In this document: in pieces, positions 14,522-26,600 of the stretch | How positions within the stretch are numbered: the stretch's first letter is position 1 | Layout of the letters: each line of letters begins with the position of its first letter | Source of the DNA: Myxococcales bacterium | GTDB lineage: Bacteria; Myxococcota_A; Polyangia; Polyangiales; Houyiibacteriaceae | Reading direction: 5' to 3' | DNA length: 34,531 nucleotides | NCBI GenBank assembly: GCA_024643985.1 | Contig: JAHELW010000288.1 | Span: 1 to 34,531 of the forward strand | Notes under the pieces: model-generated | Seen by the model: only the letters and a program-made list of their open reading frames with translations | The model's database searches: none | Told to the model about the DNA's origin: nothing | Made by a program: the position numbers and the translations under genes

Positions 14522-16564
14522 GTGACTGAAACGAGCCACAATACGTCGGTCGCGTTTTCCATCTACGATGGCGAGCAGCTGATCGGGAATGAGACGCTGA
14601 GTCAGGAGATCATCAAGATCGGCCGTCTGGCGACGAGCGACGTTCGTCTCGAAGATGACAAGGTCAGCCGCATGCACGCGGTGATCGAGGTGACCGCGCC
14701 CGGGGAGGTGTTCATCATCGACCTCGGCTCTGCGTCCGGCACGCTCGTCAACGGCGAGAAGATCAACAAGCGGAAGCTCCAGACCGGCGATCAGGTGCAA
14801 GTCGGCAACAAGCAGCTGCACGTCGACATCATCACCGGCACGGTGGCTGTCGCGTCGAGCCCGCCCGTGGCGATGGCGGCAGGGGCGGAACGCGCCACTC
14901 CAGTCGTCGACGAAACCGCGATGACCGCCATGCTCGACGAGGAGTCCGAGCCGCGCGCGAAGGCGCAGACGAAGCCCGCCGCCGAGCCCGAGGACGACTC
15001 CGGTCCCAGATTCAATCCTTTCGAGGTCGGCGCCAAGCGCAAGTCCCGAACGCCTTTTGCTTCGGCGGCGACAGTCGCACAAGAAGAGGGCGCCGTGTAC
15101 GGGCTCGTGGCGACCGCACCGGCGGTCCCCGCCCACGAAATCGAAACCAACGAGCGCGCCATCGAGGTGTCCGTCCTTTGGGGCGATCGCAACGTGCTCA
15201 ACGTCGACTATCTCAATCCGCCCCGCGACTATTTCGTGGGAGAGCCGACGAGCGACGAAGAAGTCGACTACATCCTCGGTCACGACGCCATCGGCGTCGA
15301 CCGGATGCCGCTCTGCGTCGCTGAAGGGGCCGGCGTGACCGCCGTCATTCCCGAGGGCGCCAAAGGGGAAGCCACGATTGGCGACCAGACTCGCTCCTTC
15401 GACTTGATGCGGGGGCAGGGCGATTTTCGCGAGAGCCGGAACCTGCGCGGTGCGTTGGAGTGGCCGATACCCGAAGGCGGCTCGGTGCGCGTGAAGCACC
15501 GCGACTTCACGTTCATCGTGAAGGACGTCAAAGCGGGCAAAAAGGTCGCAGGACACGCGAGGCCCGACGTTCGGCCCATGATCTACGTCGCGGGCGCGGC
15601 GCTCTTCGCGAGCCTCGTGCTCACGATGTTCTATTTCCAGCCTCCGCGGCCGAGAGGGCTTTCCTCCGACCTGCTGAGCACCGACTCCCGCCTAATTCAA
15701 TTCCTGATGGAGCCAGACGAGCTCGAGGAGCCGGAGCCCGAGTGGCTCAACGGCGCGGATTCTTCCGGCGGCGGCACCGGCAAAGCCCACGAGGGTGAGC
15801 AGGGTCAGATGGGCGATGAAACCGCCGAGAAGACCAAGAACAAGTACGGCATCGAGGGCCCCGAGGACAACCCGGACCCGCAGATGGCACGAGAGCAGGC
15901 GAAGGAAGAAGCGGGCAACGCCGGGATCATCGGCACGCTTGCGTCCATGCAGGGCTCGTTCAACTCGCCCACGTCGCCCTACGGCGCGGACTTCGCTCTC
16001 GGCAACGACCCGGCGAGCGCTCTCGGCGCGATGACCGGCAACGACATCGGCCAGAACTTCGGGTTCGGCGGGCTCGGTCTGCGCGGGACCGGCCGCGGCG
16101 GTGGCGGTATCGGGCAGGGCACGATCGGCATGGGCAACTTCGGCACCATTGGTCGCGGCGGCGGCCGAGGCGCGGGTGAAGGCGGCTACGGCCGCGGCGT
16201 GGGCGGCTTTCGCGGCCGCTCGGGTGGCGTTCCGCAAGTTCGAAGCGGCGGGGCCGAGGTTCGCGGCTCGCTCTCGAAGGAAGTCATTCGCCGCGTGGTG
16301 CGACGCCACATCAACGAGGTGAAGTTCTGCTACGAGCAGCAGCTCAACGCGCGTCCCGACTTGCAGGGCCGTGTGACGACTCGCTTCGTCATCTCGCCAA
16401 CCGGCTCGGTGCAGTCGGCGATGGTGGCGAGCTCGAGCCTTCGAAACGAGGCCGTCGAGAGCTGCATCGTTCGCGCCGTTCGCCGGTGGACCTTCCCGGC
16501 GCCAGACGGCGGGGGCGTGGTGGTCGTCAACTACCCGTTCCTGCTCGACGCTGCAGGCCAGTGA
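14522..16564 (+). CDS. FHA - TM - Gly-rich - TonB-like C-terminal protein, GltG/PglI-like
   Basis: The 680-residue inner-membrane protein has an N-terminal FHA phosphothreonine-binding domain (about residues 20-105: IGRLATSDVRLEDDKVSRMH with the conserved Gly-Arg, Ser-Arg-x-His, and later SGTLVNG), a cytoplasmic linker, a single TM at about 352-372 (MIYVAGAALFASLVLTMFYF), a periplasmic acidic then Gly/Arg-rich region (about 490-575) and an AgmX/PglI-type TonB C-terminal domain (about 585-680, including RRVVRRHINEVKFCYEQQL and RRWTFPAP). Family knowledge: GltG (PglI) and NfsG share exactly this architecture and are thought to span the periplasm and connect the inner-membrane motor with the outer-membrane part. 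GTG 14522 has GGGGG 6 nt upstream. A strong hairpin follows the stop, so the operon probably ends here. Confidence 0.87.
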   Translation: MTETSHNTSVAFSIYDGEQLIGNETLSQEIIKIGRLATSDVRLEDDKVSRMHAVIEVTAPGEVFIIDLGSASGTLVNGEKINKRKLQTGDQVQVGNKQLHVDIITGTVAVASSPPVAMAAGAERATPVVDETAMTAMLDEESEPRAKAQTKPAAEPEDDSGPRFNPFEVGAKRKSRTPFASAATVAQEEGAVYGLVATAPAVPAHEIETNERAIEVSVLWGDRNVLNVDYLNPPRDYFVGEPTSDEEVDYILGHDAIGVDRMPLCVAEGAGVTAVIPEGAKGEATIGDQTRSFDLMRGQGDFRESRNLRGALEWPIPEGGSVRVKHRDFTFIVKDVKAGKKVAGHARPDVRPMIYVAGAALFASLVLTMFYFQPPRPRGLSSDLLSTDSRLIQFLMEPDELEEPEPEWLNGADSSGGGTGKAHEGEQGQMGDETAEKTKNKYGIEGPEDNPDPQMAREQAKEEAGNAGIIGTLASMQGSFNSPTSPYGADFALGNDPASALGAMTGNDIGQNFGFGGLGLRGTGRGGGGIGQGTIGMGNFGTIGRGGGRGAGEGGYGRGVGGFRGRSGGVPQVRSGGAEVRGSLSKEVIRRVVRRHINEVKFCYEQQLNARPDLQGRVTTRFVISPTGSVQSAMVASSSLRNEAVESCIVRAVRRWTFPAPDGGGVVVVNYPFLLDAAGQ

Positions 16565-16604
16565 GCCTCAGACGATCGCCTCGAACGCGAGATTTCCTTC
16601 TGAT

Positions 16605-16648
16605 CTCCCGGCTTTCCAGCCCCTGTTCCCACGTTCAGGGCCCGGGAG
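16605..16648 (+). terminator. Hairpin after the GltG-like gene
   Basis: CTCCCGG (16605-16611) pairs with CCGGGAG (16642-16648), and inside it GCCCCTG (16619-16625) pairs with CAGGGC (16636-16641) with one bulged base. It lies 40 nt after the stop and before the next promoter. There is no U-tract. Confidence 0.5.
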
Positions 16649-16705
16649 TGCGTCTGAAACTGGCCAAAATCCCGAAAATAGTCGAAAAAAGAGCCAGATT
16701 TAGTG

Positions 16706-16735
16706 TTGTTGGCTATGCGACAAATGCTGTAGGAT
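16706..16735 (+). promoter_or_regulatory. Candidate promoter of the TPR lipoprotein / giant TPR gene pair
   Basis: TTGTTG (16706-16711), 18-base spacer, TAGGAT (16730-16735), in a locally AT-richer stretch that stands out in this GC-rich window. An AGGAGG at 16762-16767 lies 5 nt before ATG 16773. Confidence 0.5.
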
Positions 16736-16772
16736 TGAAGTGCTTGTGAATTTCCAAGCGTAGGAGGCAAGC

Positions 16773-17642
16773 ATGCGAGCTCAGGCAGTCGGGTTTGTGT
16801 TGGTGGGTCTAATCCTGATGGGCGGCAATTGTTCGCGCGCCCGCGTCGAATCGATGAACGAGATGAACGCCGGAGTCGAGCTCGCGCAGATGAAGCGGTT
16901 CTCCGAGGCGGCGGACAGCCTCGAAAAGGCCGCCGCGATCGATCCGACGAATCACCAGGCCTACTTCAATTTGGCGATCGTTCGGATCGAGCTTCGGTCG
17001 TTTTCGGCGGCCCGAGAAGCGCTCGAACGTGCGATCATCGCCAAGCCGGATACGGCTGGCTACCACGAGAAGCTCGGCACGGTGCTGATGGAGCTCGAGG
17101 ACTGGAAGGGCGCAGTGTCTGCTTTCGAGTCGGCGCTCGAGCTCGATCCGTCCCTTCACAAGGCGCACTTCAAGCTCGGACGCTGCAGCGAGGAGCTCGA
17201 GGACCCGCAGAGCGCGCTTCACCAGTACACGGCCGCCATCAAGACGGGGCCGCGCTTCCTGCCGTCGTATTCGGCGCTCGGACGCCTCTACGCGGACCTG
17301 AAGTATCCGGACCACGCGGCGCAGGTTCTCAAGGAAGCCTTCAACGTCGCGATGCCCGGGACCGAGGAAGAAGCCAACATCCACCATCTTCTTGGGACCG
17401 TCTTTCAGCAGCAGCGAAAGTACGACGAGGCCATCGCCGAGTTCCAGGCTGCGCTGGCGATCGTGCCCGGCATGTCAGACGCGCTGTTTTCACTCGGCTG
17501 GACCTACGCGCTCCAGGGCAACGACGAGGAAGCCAAGCGCTACCTCGACAAGTACGTGATGATGGCGGGCACCGATGCCCCCGACCATTACTTGAGAGCT
17601 GCGCGTGACCGTCTCGCAGAGTTGAGGACCGAATCGCCGTAA
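16773..17642 (+). CDS. TPR lipoprotein
   Basis: The 289-residue product has a lipoprotein signal (AQAVGFVLVGLILMGGN, lipobox MGGNC) and then about six TPRs covering nearly the whole mature protein, with canonical spacing (VELAQMKRFSEAADSLEKAA, NLAIVRIELRSFSAAREALE, LGTVLMELEDWKGAVSAFES, LGRCSEELEDPQSALHQYTA, LLGTVFQQQRKYDEAIAEFQ, LGWTYALQGNDEEAKRYLDK). It has its own promoter and a strong Shine-Dalgarno, and lies 15 nt upstream of the giant TPR gene. In M. xanthus the gene between gltG and gltI is gltH, predicted to be a barrel; this protein is clearly not a barrel. It resembles PilF/Tgl-type or GltE-type outer-membrane TPR lipoproteins, which assist assembly of envelope machines. Confidence 0.82.
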   Translation: MRAQAVGFVLVGLILMGGNCSRARVESMNEMNAGVELAQMKRFSEAADSLEKAAAIDPTNHQAYFNLAIVRIELRSFSAAREALERAIIAKPDTAGYHEKLGTVLMELEDWKGAVSAFESALELDPSLHKAHFKLGRCSEELEDPQSALHQYTAAIKTGPRFLPSYSALGRLYADLKYPDHAAQVLKEAFNVAMPGTEEEANIHHLLGTVFQQQRKYDEAIAEFQAALAIVPGMSDALFSLGWTYALQGNDEEAKRYLDKYVMMAGTDAPDHYLRAARDRLAELRTESP

Positions 17643-17657
17643 GGGGGCTGAGGCAAG

Positions 17658-20600
17658 ATGTCGGAAGAACAATCGGGGGATGAGGTTCGCGAGCTGACGG
17701 CCGAGGAGACCGCCGAGCTCGAAAAGCTCGACGACGCGATCGCCAAGTTCGAGCAGCAGAAGCGGTGGTCGGACATGATCCGCTCCATCCTGAAGAAGGC
17801 CGATCTGGTGCAGGAGCCGGCCGAGAAAGTCGAGCTGTTCCGAACCGCCGGGACGCTCTACCTCGAGCGGTCGAGCAACCAAGCCGAGGCGATCAAGTGC
17901 TTCGAGCAGCTTCTCGAGTACGACGCAAGCGACGTCGACGCGATCGAGCGCCTGAAGCAGATGTACGAGAAGCGGCGCGACTGGGAGAAGCTGATCCGCA
18001 CGATGCAGCGGGAGGTCGAGCTTCTTCCCGAAGACGACAGGCTGCTTCGCTACAACGAGATGGCCGAGCTTGCGACGCAGCGGCTCAGGAAGCCCGCCGT
18101 CTGCATCGAGCTCTGGCAGAAGGTGCTCCAAGGCGATCCGGAAAACCCCACGGCGCTCAGCAACCTCGCGCAGCTCTACGAGCGGGCCCGAGAGTGGGAG
18201 CCGCTCGCCGACGTGCTCGAGACGCTCGTCGCAAGCGATACCGACGTCACGTCGATGAAGCAGCAGCTCCAGAAGCTAGGCATGATCTACGCCGACAAGA
18301 TCGGCAACGATGAAGGCGCGATCGGCGCGTTCAAGAAGCTGCTCGAGCTCGATCCCTCGGATCGGCGCGCCCAGGAGCAGCTCAAACGGCGCTACGTGTC
18401 GCTCGGCGCGTGGGACGAGCTCGAGGCGTTCTACGCGGCCAACGAAAAGTGGGATGAGCTGATTCGGATCGTCGAGCGGCAAGCCGAAGCGCAGGAGACC
18501 TCGCCCGACGACAAAATCGCACTTCTTTTCCGCGCTGCTCGTCTCTGGGAAGACAAGAAAGGTAAGCCGGACCGCGCGGCTCGGGTCTACGAGAAGATTC
18601 TATCGGCGGACGGCGACAACGTGCAGGCGGCCGAGGCGCTCACGCCGATTTACGAAGAGGCGCACGACGCCCGCAAGCTCGTTTCCGTGCTGGAAGTACG
18701 CTTCGCGCATGCAGCGGAGACCAGCGCCAAGGTCGAGCTGCTCGGCAAGATCGGTCACGTGTTCGAGGAGCGGCTCAGGCAACCGGAGGTCGCGTTCGAG
18801 CGATACCTCGAGGCTTTCTCGCTCGCGCCCTCGCACGATGACGCCCGTACCGACGTCGAGCGTCTCGCCGAGGAGCTCAACGGATGGGACCGGCTCGTGT
18901 CGGGCTTCGAGCGCGCAATCGAGGCAGTTGCAGACCCGAATCAGGCCGTCCCGATTCGCCTGAGCTACGGGCAGACGCTGACTCAGCTCGACCGGATCGA
19001 CGAAGCCGTCGAGCAGTTTCGTCTGGTCTACGATCTCGAGAGCGACAATCTCGGCGCGATCAGCGCGCTCGGAGAGCTCTACCTCCGCACGGAGCGTCAC
19101 CGTGATCTGCTCGACATCTATGCGCGGCAGATCGAGCTCGAGCAGGATCCAGAGGTCCGCCTCGACGTCTCATATCGGCGCGCCCAGGTTTTCGCAGAGG
19201 CGCTGGACGACAGCGACCGCGCCATCGATGCCTTCGAGGCGATCATCGACGAGTACGGCGTCGAGCAGAGCCGGGCCTGTCAGGCGCTCGAAGAGCTCTA
19301 CGAAGCCGAATCGCGCTGGCAGGAGCTGAGCCAGCTTCTCGAGCGGCGCATCGAGGCCGGGCCCGATAGCCACGAGGAGATCGCGGCACTGAAGTTCCGG
19401 TTGGGGCGGGTCTGCGAGTCGCAGATCCGGGACAAGTCGCGCTCGGTCGATCTCTATCGCGAGGTGCTCTCGATCATGCCAGAGCACGACGGCGCCCGAG
19501 AGAGGCTCGAGCAGCTTCTCGAGGATTCGGACGTGGCCGCCGAGGCGTCTCGCGTGCTCGAACCCGTGTACGAAATGAGCGAAAGCTGGATGCAGTACGT
19601 CAACGCGCTCAGGGTCCAGCATCGATTCAGCACCGAGCCCCAGCAAAGGCTTGCGCTTCTCACTCGCGTCGCCGACACCTACTTTCAGCACATCGGGGAC
19701 GGCGAGCGCGGTTTCGTGTCGCTTTGCGAGGCGTTTCGCGAGGTGCCCTCGGATGCCGCGACGCTGCAGCGCCTCGAGCTGCTCGCGACCGAGAACGACC
19801 TCTTCGAAGCGGTCGCCGACTTGACCGCGGACCTCGCGGCGAGCGTCGAAGACGTCGCGCTCAGCCGCTCGCTGTGGATCAAGACGGCCCAGATTCACGA
19901 GACGCAGCTCATGGACGTCGAGGCGGCCGTCGCCTCGTACCGCAAGGTGCTCGAGGCCGACTCGGGCGATTTCGAGGTGCTCGGCGCGCTCGATTCACTC
20001 TACCGTGGCGCCCAGCGGTGGCACGACCTCGCCGGCGTGCTGCGGGCCCGGGCTGAAGCCCACTCCGACCCGGATGACAAGATCGGGGTGCTTGCGGAGA
20101 TGGCGCGAATTCACGCGGACCTTCTCGACGAGCCGGAGCAGGCGATTGCTCTTCAAAACGAGATCCTCGAGCTCGATCCTACCAATCGCGGCGCGCTGAG
20201 CGCTTTGGACGAGCTGCTTGCGCGCCAAGGACTCTGGAGCGACCTCGCCGACAACGTCGAGCGTCAGCTTTCGATGACGGACGATGCAGAGGAGCAGACG
20301 GCGCTTTTGCTGAGGCTCGCGGACATCCGCGAAGAGCGCATGGGCTCTACCGACTCGGCAATCGAGATTTACCGGGACGTGCTTTCGAGCGATGCGAGCA
20401 ATCCCGCCGCGCTGGGCGCGCTCGAGCGCCTGCTCGAGTCTTCCGAGCACCAGGCGGCCGTCGCCGAGATCCTCGAGCCGATCTACCGAGATGGCGGCGC
20501 GGCGTCCCGGCTCGTCGACGTCTACGAAATCCAGGCGAATCATGCGACCGCGCCAGAGCGGCGGCTCGAGCTCTTCCACGAGATCGCGAAGCTTCAGGAG

Positions 20601-23600
20601 TTCTCGCTGAGCGATTTGCACGGCGCCTTCGAAAGCTACGCACGGGCGTTCCGGGAGGACCCGGGGCACCCGCAGTCGAGGGATGAGCTCGAGCGCCTGA
20701 GCGCCGCGGTTGGCGCGTACGACGCGTTGGCGGGCGTCTACGAGCAGGTCGTCACGGCAACGGACGACCCGGAGCTTGCCATCGGGCTCTTGCTCCGGGC
20801 TGCGGAGATTCGAGAGGACGATCTCGGTCAGCTCGACCGCGCCATCGAGCACTACGAGCACGTGCTTCGACTCGACGAGGAGCATCAGACCTCGGCCGAT
20901 GCGCTCGAGCGTCTCTTCCAGCAGTCGGAGCGCTACGACGAGCTTGCGGGCGTGTATCGCCGCAAGGCGCGAATGCTGCCCTCCGCCGTGGACCAGCGGG
21001 AGCAGCTCGTGAAGGCCGCCGCGATTTACGAGGACATCCTCGACAAGCCGAGCGAAGCCATTTCGGCCTACCAGCAGGTGCTCGAAGTCGATCCCGAAGA
21101 CGTCGAGTCGATCGACCGTCTGATCGAGCTCCAGACGCAGCTCGGGAAATGGTCCGCGCTGCTCGAGACCTACGAGCGCAAGACCGAGGTGGTGTCGGAC
21201 CCGAGCGTCCGCAAGGAGCTGTACACCGCGATGGGTCGCGTGCACGAATCGCAGCTCGACGACGCCGAAAAGGCGATCGATGCGTACCAGCGCGCGCTCG
21301 AAATCGATCCGGACGACCTCGCGGCGCTCGCCCACCTCGACGCGTTGTTCGCGGAGACCGAGCATTGGAGAGATCTGCTGCAGGTGCTCGAGCGGCAAGC
21401 CGAGCTGGTCGCCGCCGACGATGAGCGGATCGAGCTTCGATTCCGGATCGGAGAGCTCTGGCGGCGCCATCTCGAGGACCCCACTCGGGCGATCGAGATC
21501 TACCGGGACACCCTCGTCGAGGTGCCGCAACACCAGCCGACTCTCGAGGCTCTCACGGCCATGGCGAACGGCGGCGTCGAGCCGCTCGCTGCCGCCGAAG
21601 CGCTCGAGGAGGTCTATCTCGGCGCGGGCGAATATCGCAACCTCGCCGATGCGCGAGAGGTGAGGGTTCGTTTCACGGAGGACGCCGCCGATCGCGTGGA
21701 GATGCTCCAGCAGCTCGCAGAGATCTACGAGATTCAGCTGGAGGACTTGCCGGCCGCGTTCGGGGCTTTCGCACGCGCGCTTCCGCTCGACGTTCGAAAC
21801 GATCTCACGCTCTCGTCGCTCGAAAGGCTCGCCGAGCAGACCGGCCGCTGGCATGAAGTGGCTTCTCGTTATGACGAGGAAGTGCAAAAGAAGAGAGAAG
21901 AATTTCCGGAAGAGGTGGTCCACCTAGCCAAGCGGTCCGCGGTCGTCAACGAGGTGCATCTCGACGACGTCGACGCGGCGATTTCCCGCTATCAGCTGGT
22001 GGTGAGCGTCGATCCGTCGGACGTCGTGGCGATCGAGGCGCTGGACCGGCTCTACGAGCAGACCGAGCGCTGGGACGACCTGGCCGCAACGCTCCAGCTG
22101 GAAGCGGCCGTGGCGACGACGCCCGAAGACGTGCTCAATCTGCAGTTCCGGACGGGGCAGCTCTTTCAGAATGAGCTCGGCAACGTGGAGTCGGCCATCG
22201 CGCAGTACCGCGAGATCCTCGCCGCCGCGCCCGAGTATTCGCCCGCCGTCTCCGCGCTCGAGGAGCTCTTCGCGAGCGGCGTGCGGCCTCTCGAGGTCGG
22301 CGAGGTGTTGGAGCCTCTGTATCGGATGCAGGGCAACTGGGACCAGCTGCTCAACGTGCAGGAGGTGCAGGTCCAGCACCAGAGCGACCCGATCGAACGC
22401 GTCGTGATGATGCACCGCCTGGCGGAGATCGCCGAGGAAAAGGCAGACGACCACGGCCGCGCGTTTTCGTGGATGCAGCGGGCGCTGCTCGAGGACCCGA
22501 GCCACGACCATTCTCTCGGCGAAGCCGAACGCCTTTCCGCGATCGTGGACGGCTGGACGGATCTCGCGACCACCTATGCGAACGGCATTCAGCATACCGA
22601 AGACTCGCTCAGCAAAGCCGAGCTCGGAAGGCGGCTTGCAAAGGTCTACGAGGAGCAGCTTCACGATCTCGAACGAGCCGAAGAGACCTACCGTTTCGTC
22701 CTCGGGGTGGACGACCACGACGAGGACGCGCTCGTTGCTCTCGATCGGATCTACAGCGAGCACGGGGCGCACCGGGCGCTCGTCCAAGTCCTCCGGAAGC
22801 GGATCGAAGGCTCGAACATCAGCTCGGAGCTGATCGAGCTCCACTTCCGGCTCGGCACGGTGCTCGAGCAGAACCTCGGCTCGACCGACAGCGCGATCGA
22901 GGTGTTCAGCAGGCTGCTCGACCAGCACGACTCCGAGCACGCACCGACGATTCGCTCCCTGCAGCGCATCTATGCGAATCTCGAGCGTTGGCCGGAGCTG
23001 TTCGCGGCGTTCGAAAAGGAGCTCAGCATCGCGCTCGGCGACTCGCAGCAGGCCGATGTGTTTGCTCGCATGGCGCGGCTCTCCTCCAACCGGCTGCGAG
23101 ACCAAGAAAAAGCCATCGGGCTCTGGCAGCGCGTGCTCGATCTTCGGGGCGAAGACCCCGAGGCGCTCAACGCGCTCGGCGACATCTACGCAGGACAGGG
23201 CAACTGGCGCGACCTCGTCGACGTGCTCGAACGGGAAGCGGCCATTGCCGAGGAAGACAGCTTCCGCGTCCAGGTCTACTCGGACCTCGCCAGGGTTTGG
23301 TACGAAAAGCTCGAACGTGAGCGCAACGCGATCGAGAACTGGGAGCGCGTCCTCGACATCGATCCCGGCAATACCTACGCGCTCTTCAGCATCGCGGAAA
23401 TTCAGCGTGCCGGCGGGCAGTCGAGAGAGAGGGCGGACACGCTCCATCGGATCATCGACGTGGGCGCGGCGACGCTCGAGGACGCAGACCTCATCACCGT
23501 GTACATGCAGCTCGGCCACATCTACGCGAACGAGCTCGGTCAGCCGCACGACGCCGCGGAGGCCTATCGCAGCGTCCTCAACATCGATCCGGCCTGCTTC

Positions 23601-26600
23601 GAGGCCCTGGACTCACTGGAGCTCATCTTCCGCGAGGAAAACGACTGGGAAGAGGTGATCGACGTGATGGAGCAGCGCGCGCTGGCGCTGTTCGATCCGC
23701 AGGACAAAGTCCGGCAGCTCATCGCGGTCACCGAAATGTGGGAGAGGGAGGTCGGTGACAAGGATCGCGCGTCCGGGGCGTTCGCGCGCATCCTCGAGGC
23801 CGACCCGATGCACGAATATGCGTTTTCGGAGCTACAAGGGCTCCACCGCGAAGCGGAGCGCTGGGACGAGCTCATCGACCTCTACGTGACCCGCATCGAG
23901 GCCACGGAGGACCGGGACGAGCGCATCGAGCTCCTTCGGGCCGCCGCACGTGTCTACGAGGAGCACCTGGGCGACGGCGAGCAGGCCTATCACACACTCT
24001 ACATCGCTTGGACCGAGGACTTCGCGAACAAGAACACCGCGGTCGACCTCGAGCGCGTCACGGCGGCCAACGAGAAGTGGAACGAGCTGCTCACGTCCGC
24101 CAACCAGGTTCTTCAGGAAGACTCGGACCCCGAGACGCAAATCGCGATCTGTCTTTGCTGCGCCAAGTGGTACGGCCAGGATCTCGGACATCCCGAGTAT
24201 GCGATTCCATACTACGAGCAGATTCGTGCGCTCGATCCGAGCAACGCGAAAGCCTGGTGGCAGCTCGGCGACCTGTACGAGACCACGCACCAGTGGGACA
24301 AGCTCGCCCAGGCGCTCGCGAAGCTGGTGGAGCTCACCAGTGATGACGAGGTGAAGGCCAATACCTACGTTCGCATGGGCGACCTCGCGGACGATCGGTT
24401 CGCGATGCGGCAGGAGGCCGAGGACTACTACCGCCGGGCGCTCCAGCTACAGGAGCGGCACGTCGGGGCGCTCGAAGCCCTCGAGCGGATCTACCGGGAG
24501 GACGGACGCTCCAACAAGCTCCTCAACATCCTCGAACGCAAAGCCGAGGCCGTGGAGGATGTCGACAGCATCGTGTCTGCCCTCCTTCAGGTCGCGGAGG
24601 CCTACCAGGAGCGGTTCAACGACTCGAACGCGGCGATCGAGAACTTCGAGAAGGCCGTAGAGCTCGCGCCGTCCAACCTCAATGCGCTTCGAGGTTTGGA
24701 GCGCTTGTACACGGAGCAAGGTCGCTATCAGGACCTGATGAGCATCCTCGAGCGCGAGTACGAGGTGGTCGCCACGGAGCGCGAGCGCATCGAGATTCTG
24801 ATGCGGCTCGCCGAGATGTGGGAGCAGGAATTCCGCAAGCCGGACAACGCGGCCGAGCGTCTCGAGCAGGTGTTGGACATCGATCCGCTCCACGACGAAG
24901 CCCTCTGTCAGCTCGAGCGGCTCTACCGAACCATGCAGCGGTGGGACGAGCTGGTGCGGACCTATGACAGGCATGCGAGCGCCACCTCCGACAACGAGGA
25001 TCGGGTCCGCATCTTCCGAGAGCTCGGCGAGGTGTACGCGACGCACGGGGGAGACGTCGAGCAGGCGATCGACAGCTATCTCAATGCGCTCAACCTGAAC
25101 GAGCACGACGTCTCGAGCCTGCAGGCACTCGCAAAGCTCTACGAGCGCAAGGGAGACTTCTCCGCTGCTCTCGACGCCCTGGGCCAGCTTGCAGCGGTCG
25201 TGCAAGATCCGGCCGAGCAGGTGTCGCTCAAGCATCGAATGGGTCGCATCCTCGACCAGGAGCTCGGTGACAGGGTCTCTGCCCTCGAGCAGTTCCAGGC
25301 CGCGGTCGACATCGATCCGTCCCATCTGCCGTCACTCGAGGCAATGAGGAACATCTACGTCGACTCCGGGGACTGGGTTGCCGCTGCAAAGACGCTCGTG
25401 CTCGAGGTGGAGCACACGGAAAAGGACCGCAAGCGCTCGGCGCTGCTGGTCGAGCTCGGCCGCGTACGCGCCGAACGGTTGGACGACGAGGGCGGCGCCG
25501 TCGAGGCATTCGAAGCGGCCTCGGAGGCCGACCCGGACAACGAGGACGCCATGCTTCCTCTCGTCGATTCGTACCTCGCCCGGGAGCAGCTCGACGATGC
25601 GTTCCCGCTCCTCCAGGTCTTGGTGCAGCGCTCCGACAAGCGCGAGATCGACGACCAGCATCGCCTGGCCCTGATGCTCGGCGAAACCGCGACGAAGCTC
25701 GGGGAAGCCAACGAGGCCGTCGATGCGTACGAGAGAGCCTTCGGCCTCGACAACGACGATTCGGTCGCGCTCAAGGGTCTAGCCGGAAGCTGTTTCCGCG
25801 CCGGCCGGTGGGACGACTCCTTCAAGCACCATCAGGTGCTGCTCGTCCAGCATCGAGACGCGCTCGGCCGCGATGAAATCACCGAGTTGTACTATCGCCT
25901 CGGCGTCGTCAAGCGAGAGCAGGGCGAGGACAAGAAGGCGCGCAACATGTTCGACAAAGCGCTCGAGGAGGACACGCATTTCGTGCCCGCGCTCGAAGCG
26001 ATGATCGGGCTGCAATCTGCGGAGGGCGATTGGACCTCGGTGGTCGAGTACAAGAAGCGCATCCTGGACGTCGCCGACGAGCCCGCGTTTCGCGCGAAGC
26101 TTCTCGTCGAGCTCGGTGGGCTCTGGCAGGAGAAGCTAGGCGATCCCGAGGCCGCGGCAGAGGCATTCACCGAGGCACTCGACCTCGAGCCGGACAACCA
26201 CGTCGTGTTGCACAAGCTGCTGGTGACGTACCAGGCAGCCGAGCGGTGGTCCGAGGCCATCGACGTCATCGAGCGGGTCTCCGAGCTGGAGGAGCGCAAC
26301 GATGCCAAGGCCAAGTACAGCTACACCACGGGCGTCATCCTCCGTGACAAGCTCGAGGACGAGGACGCCGCTCTCGAACGCTTCAACGAGGCCCTGGACC
26401 TCGACAGCACCCAGCTGAAGCCGTTCGAGGCGGTCAACAAGCTCCTCAACACGCGCAAAGACTGGAAGGCGCTGGAGCGTGCCTACCGGAAGATGCTCCA
26501 CCGCATCATCAATCAGGGCAACACCGACCTCGAGCACAATCTGTGGCACACGCTCGGCATCATCTATCGCGATCGGCAGCGCAACTTCGATGCTGCGGCG

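Noticed and set aside
14069-15556. A 495-codon minus-strand frame opposite the GltE/GltF/GltG genes
   Set aside because: It spans three well-supported plus-strand genes and their gaps and has no recognisable domain or promoter.
15990-16240. Gly-rich stretch of the GltG-like protein as a separate repeat gene or assembly artefact
   Set aside because: The frame is continuous into the TonB-type domain, and Gly-rich periplasmic linkers are normal in this family.
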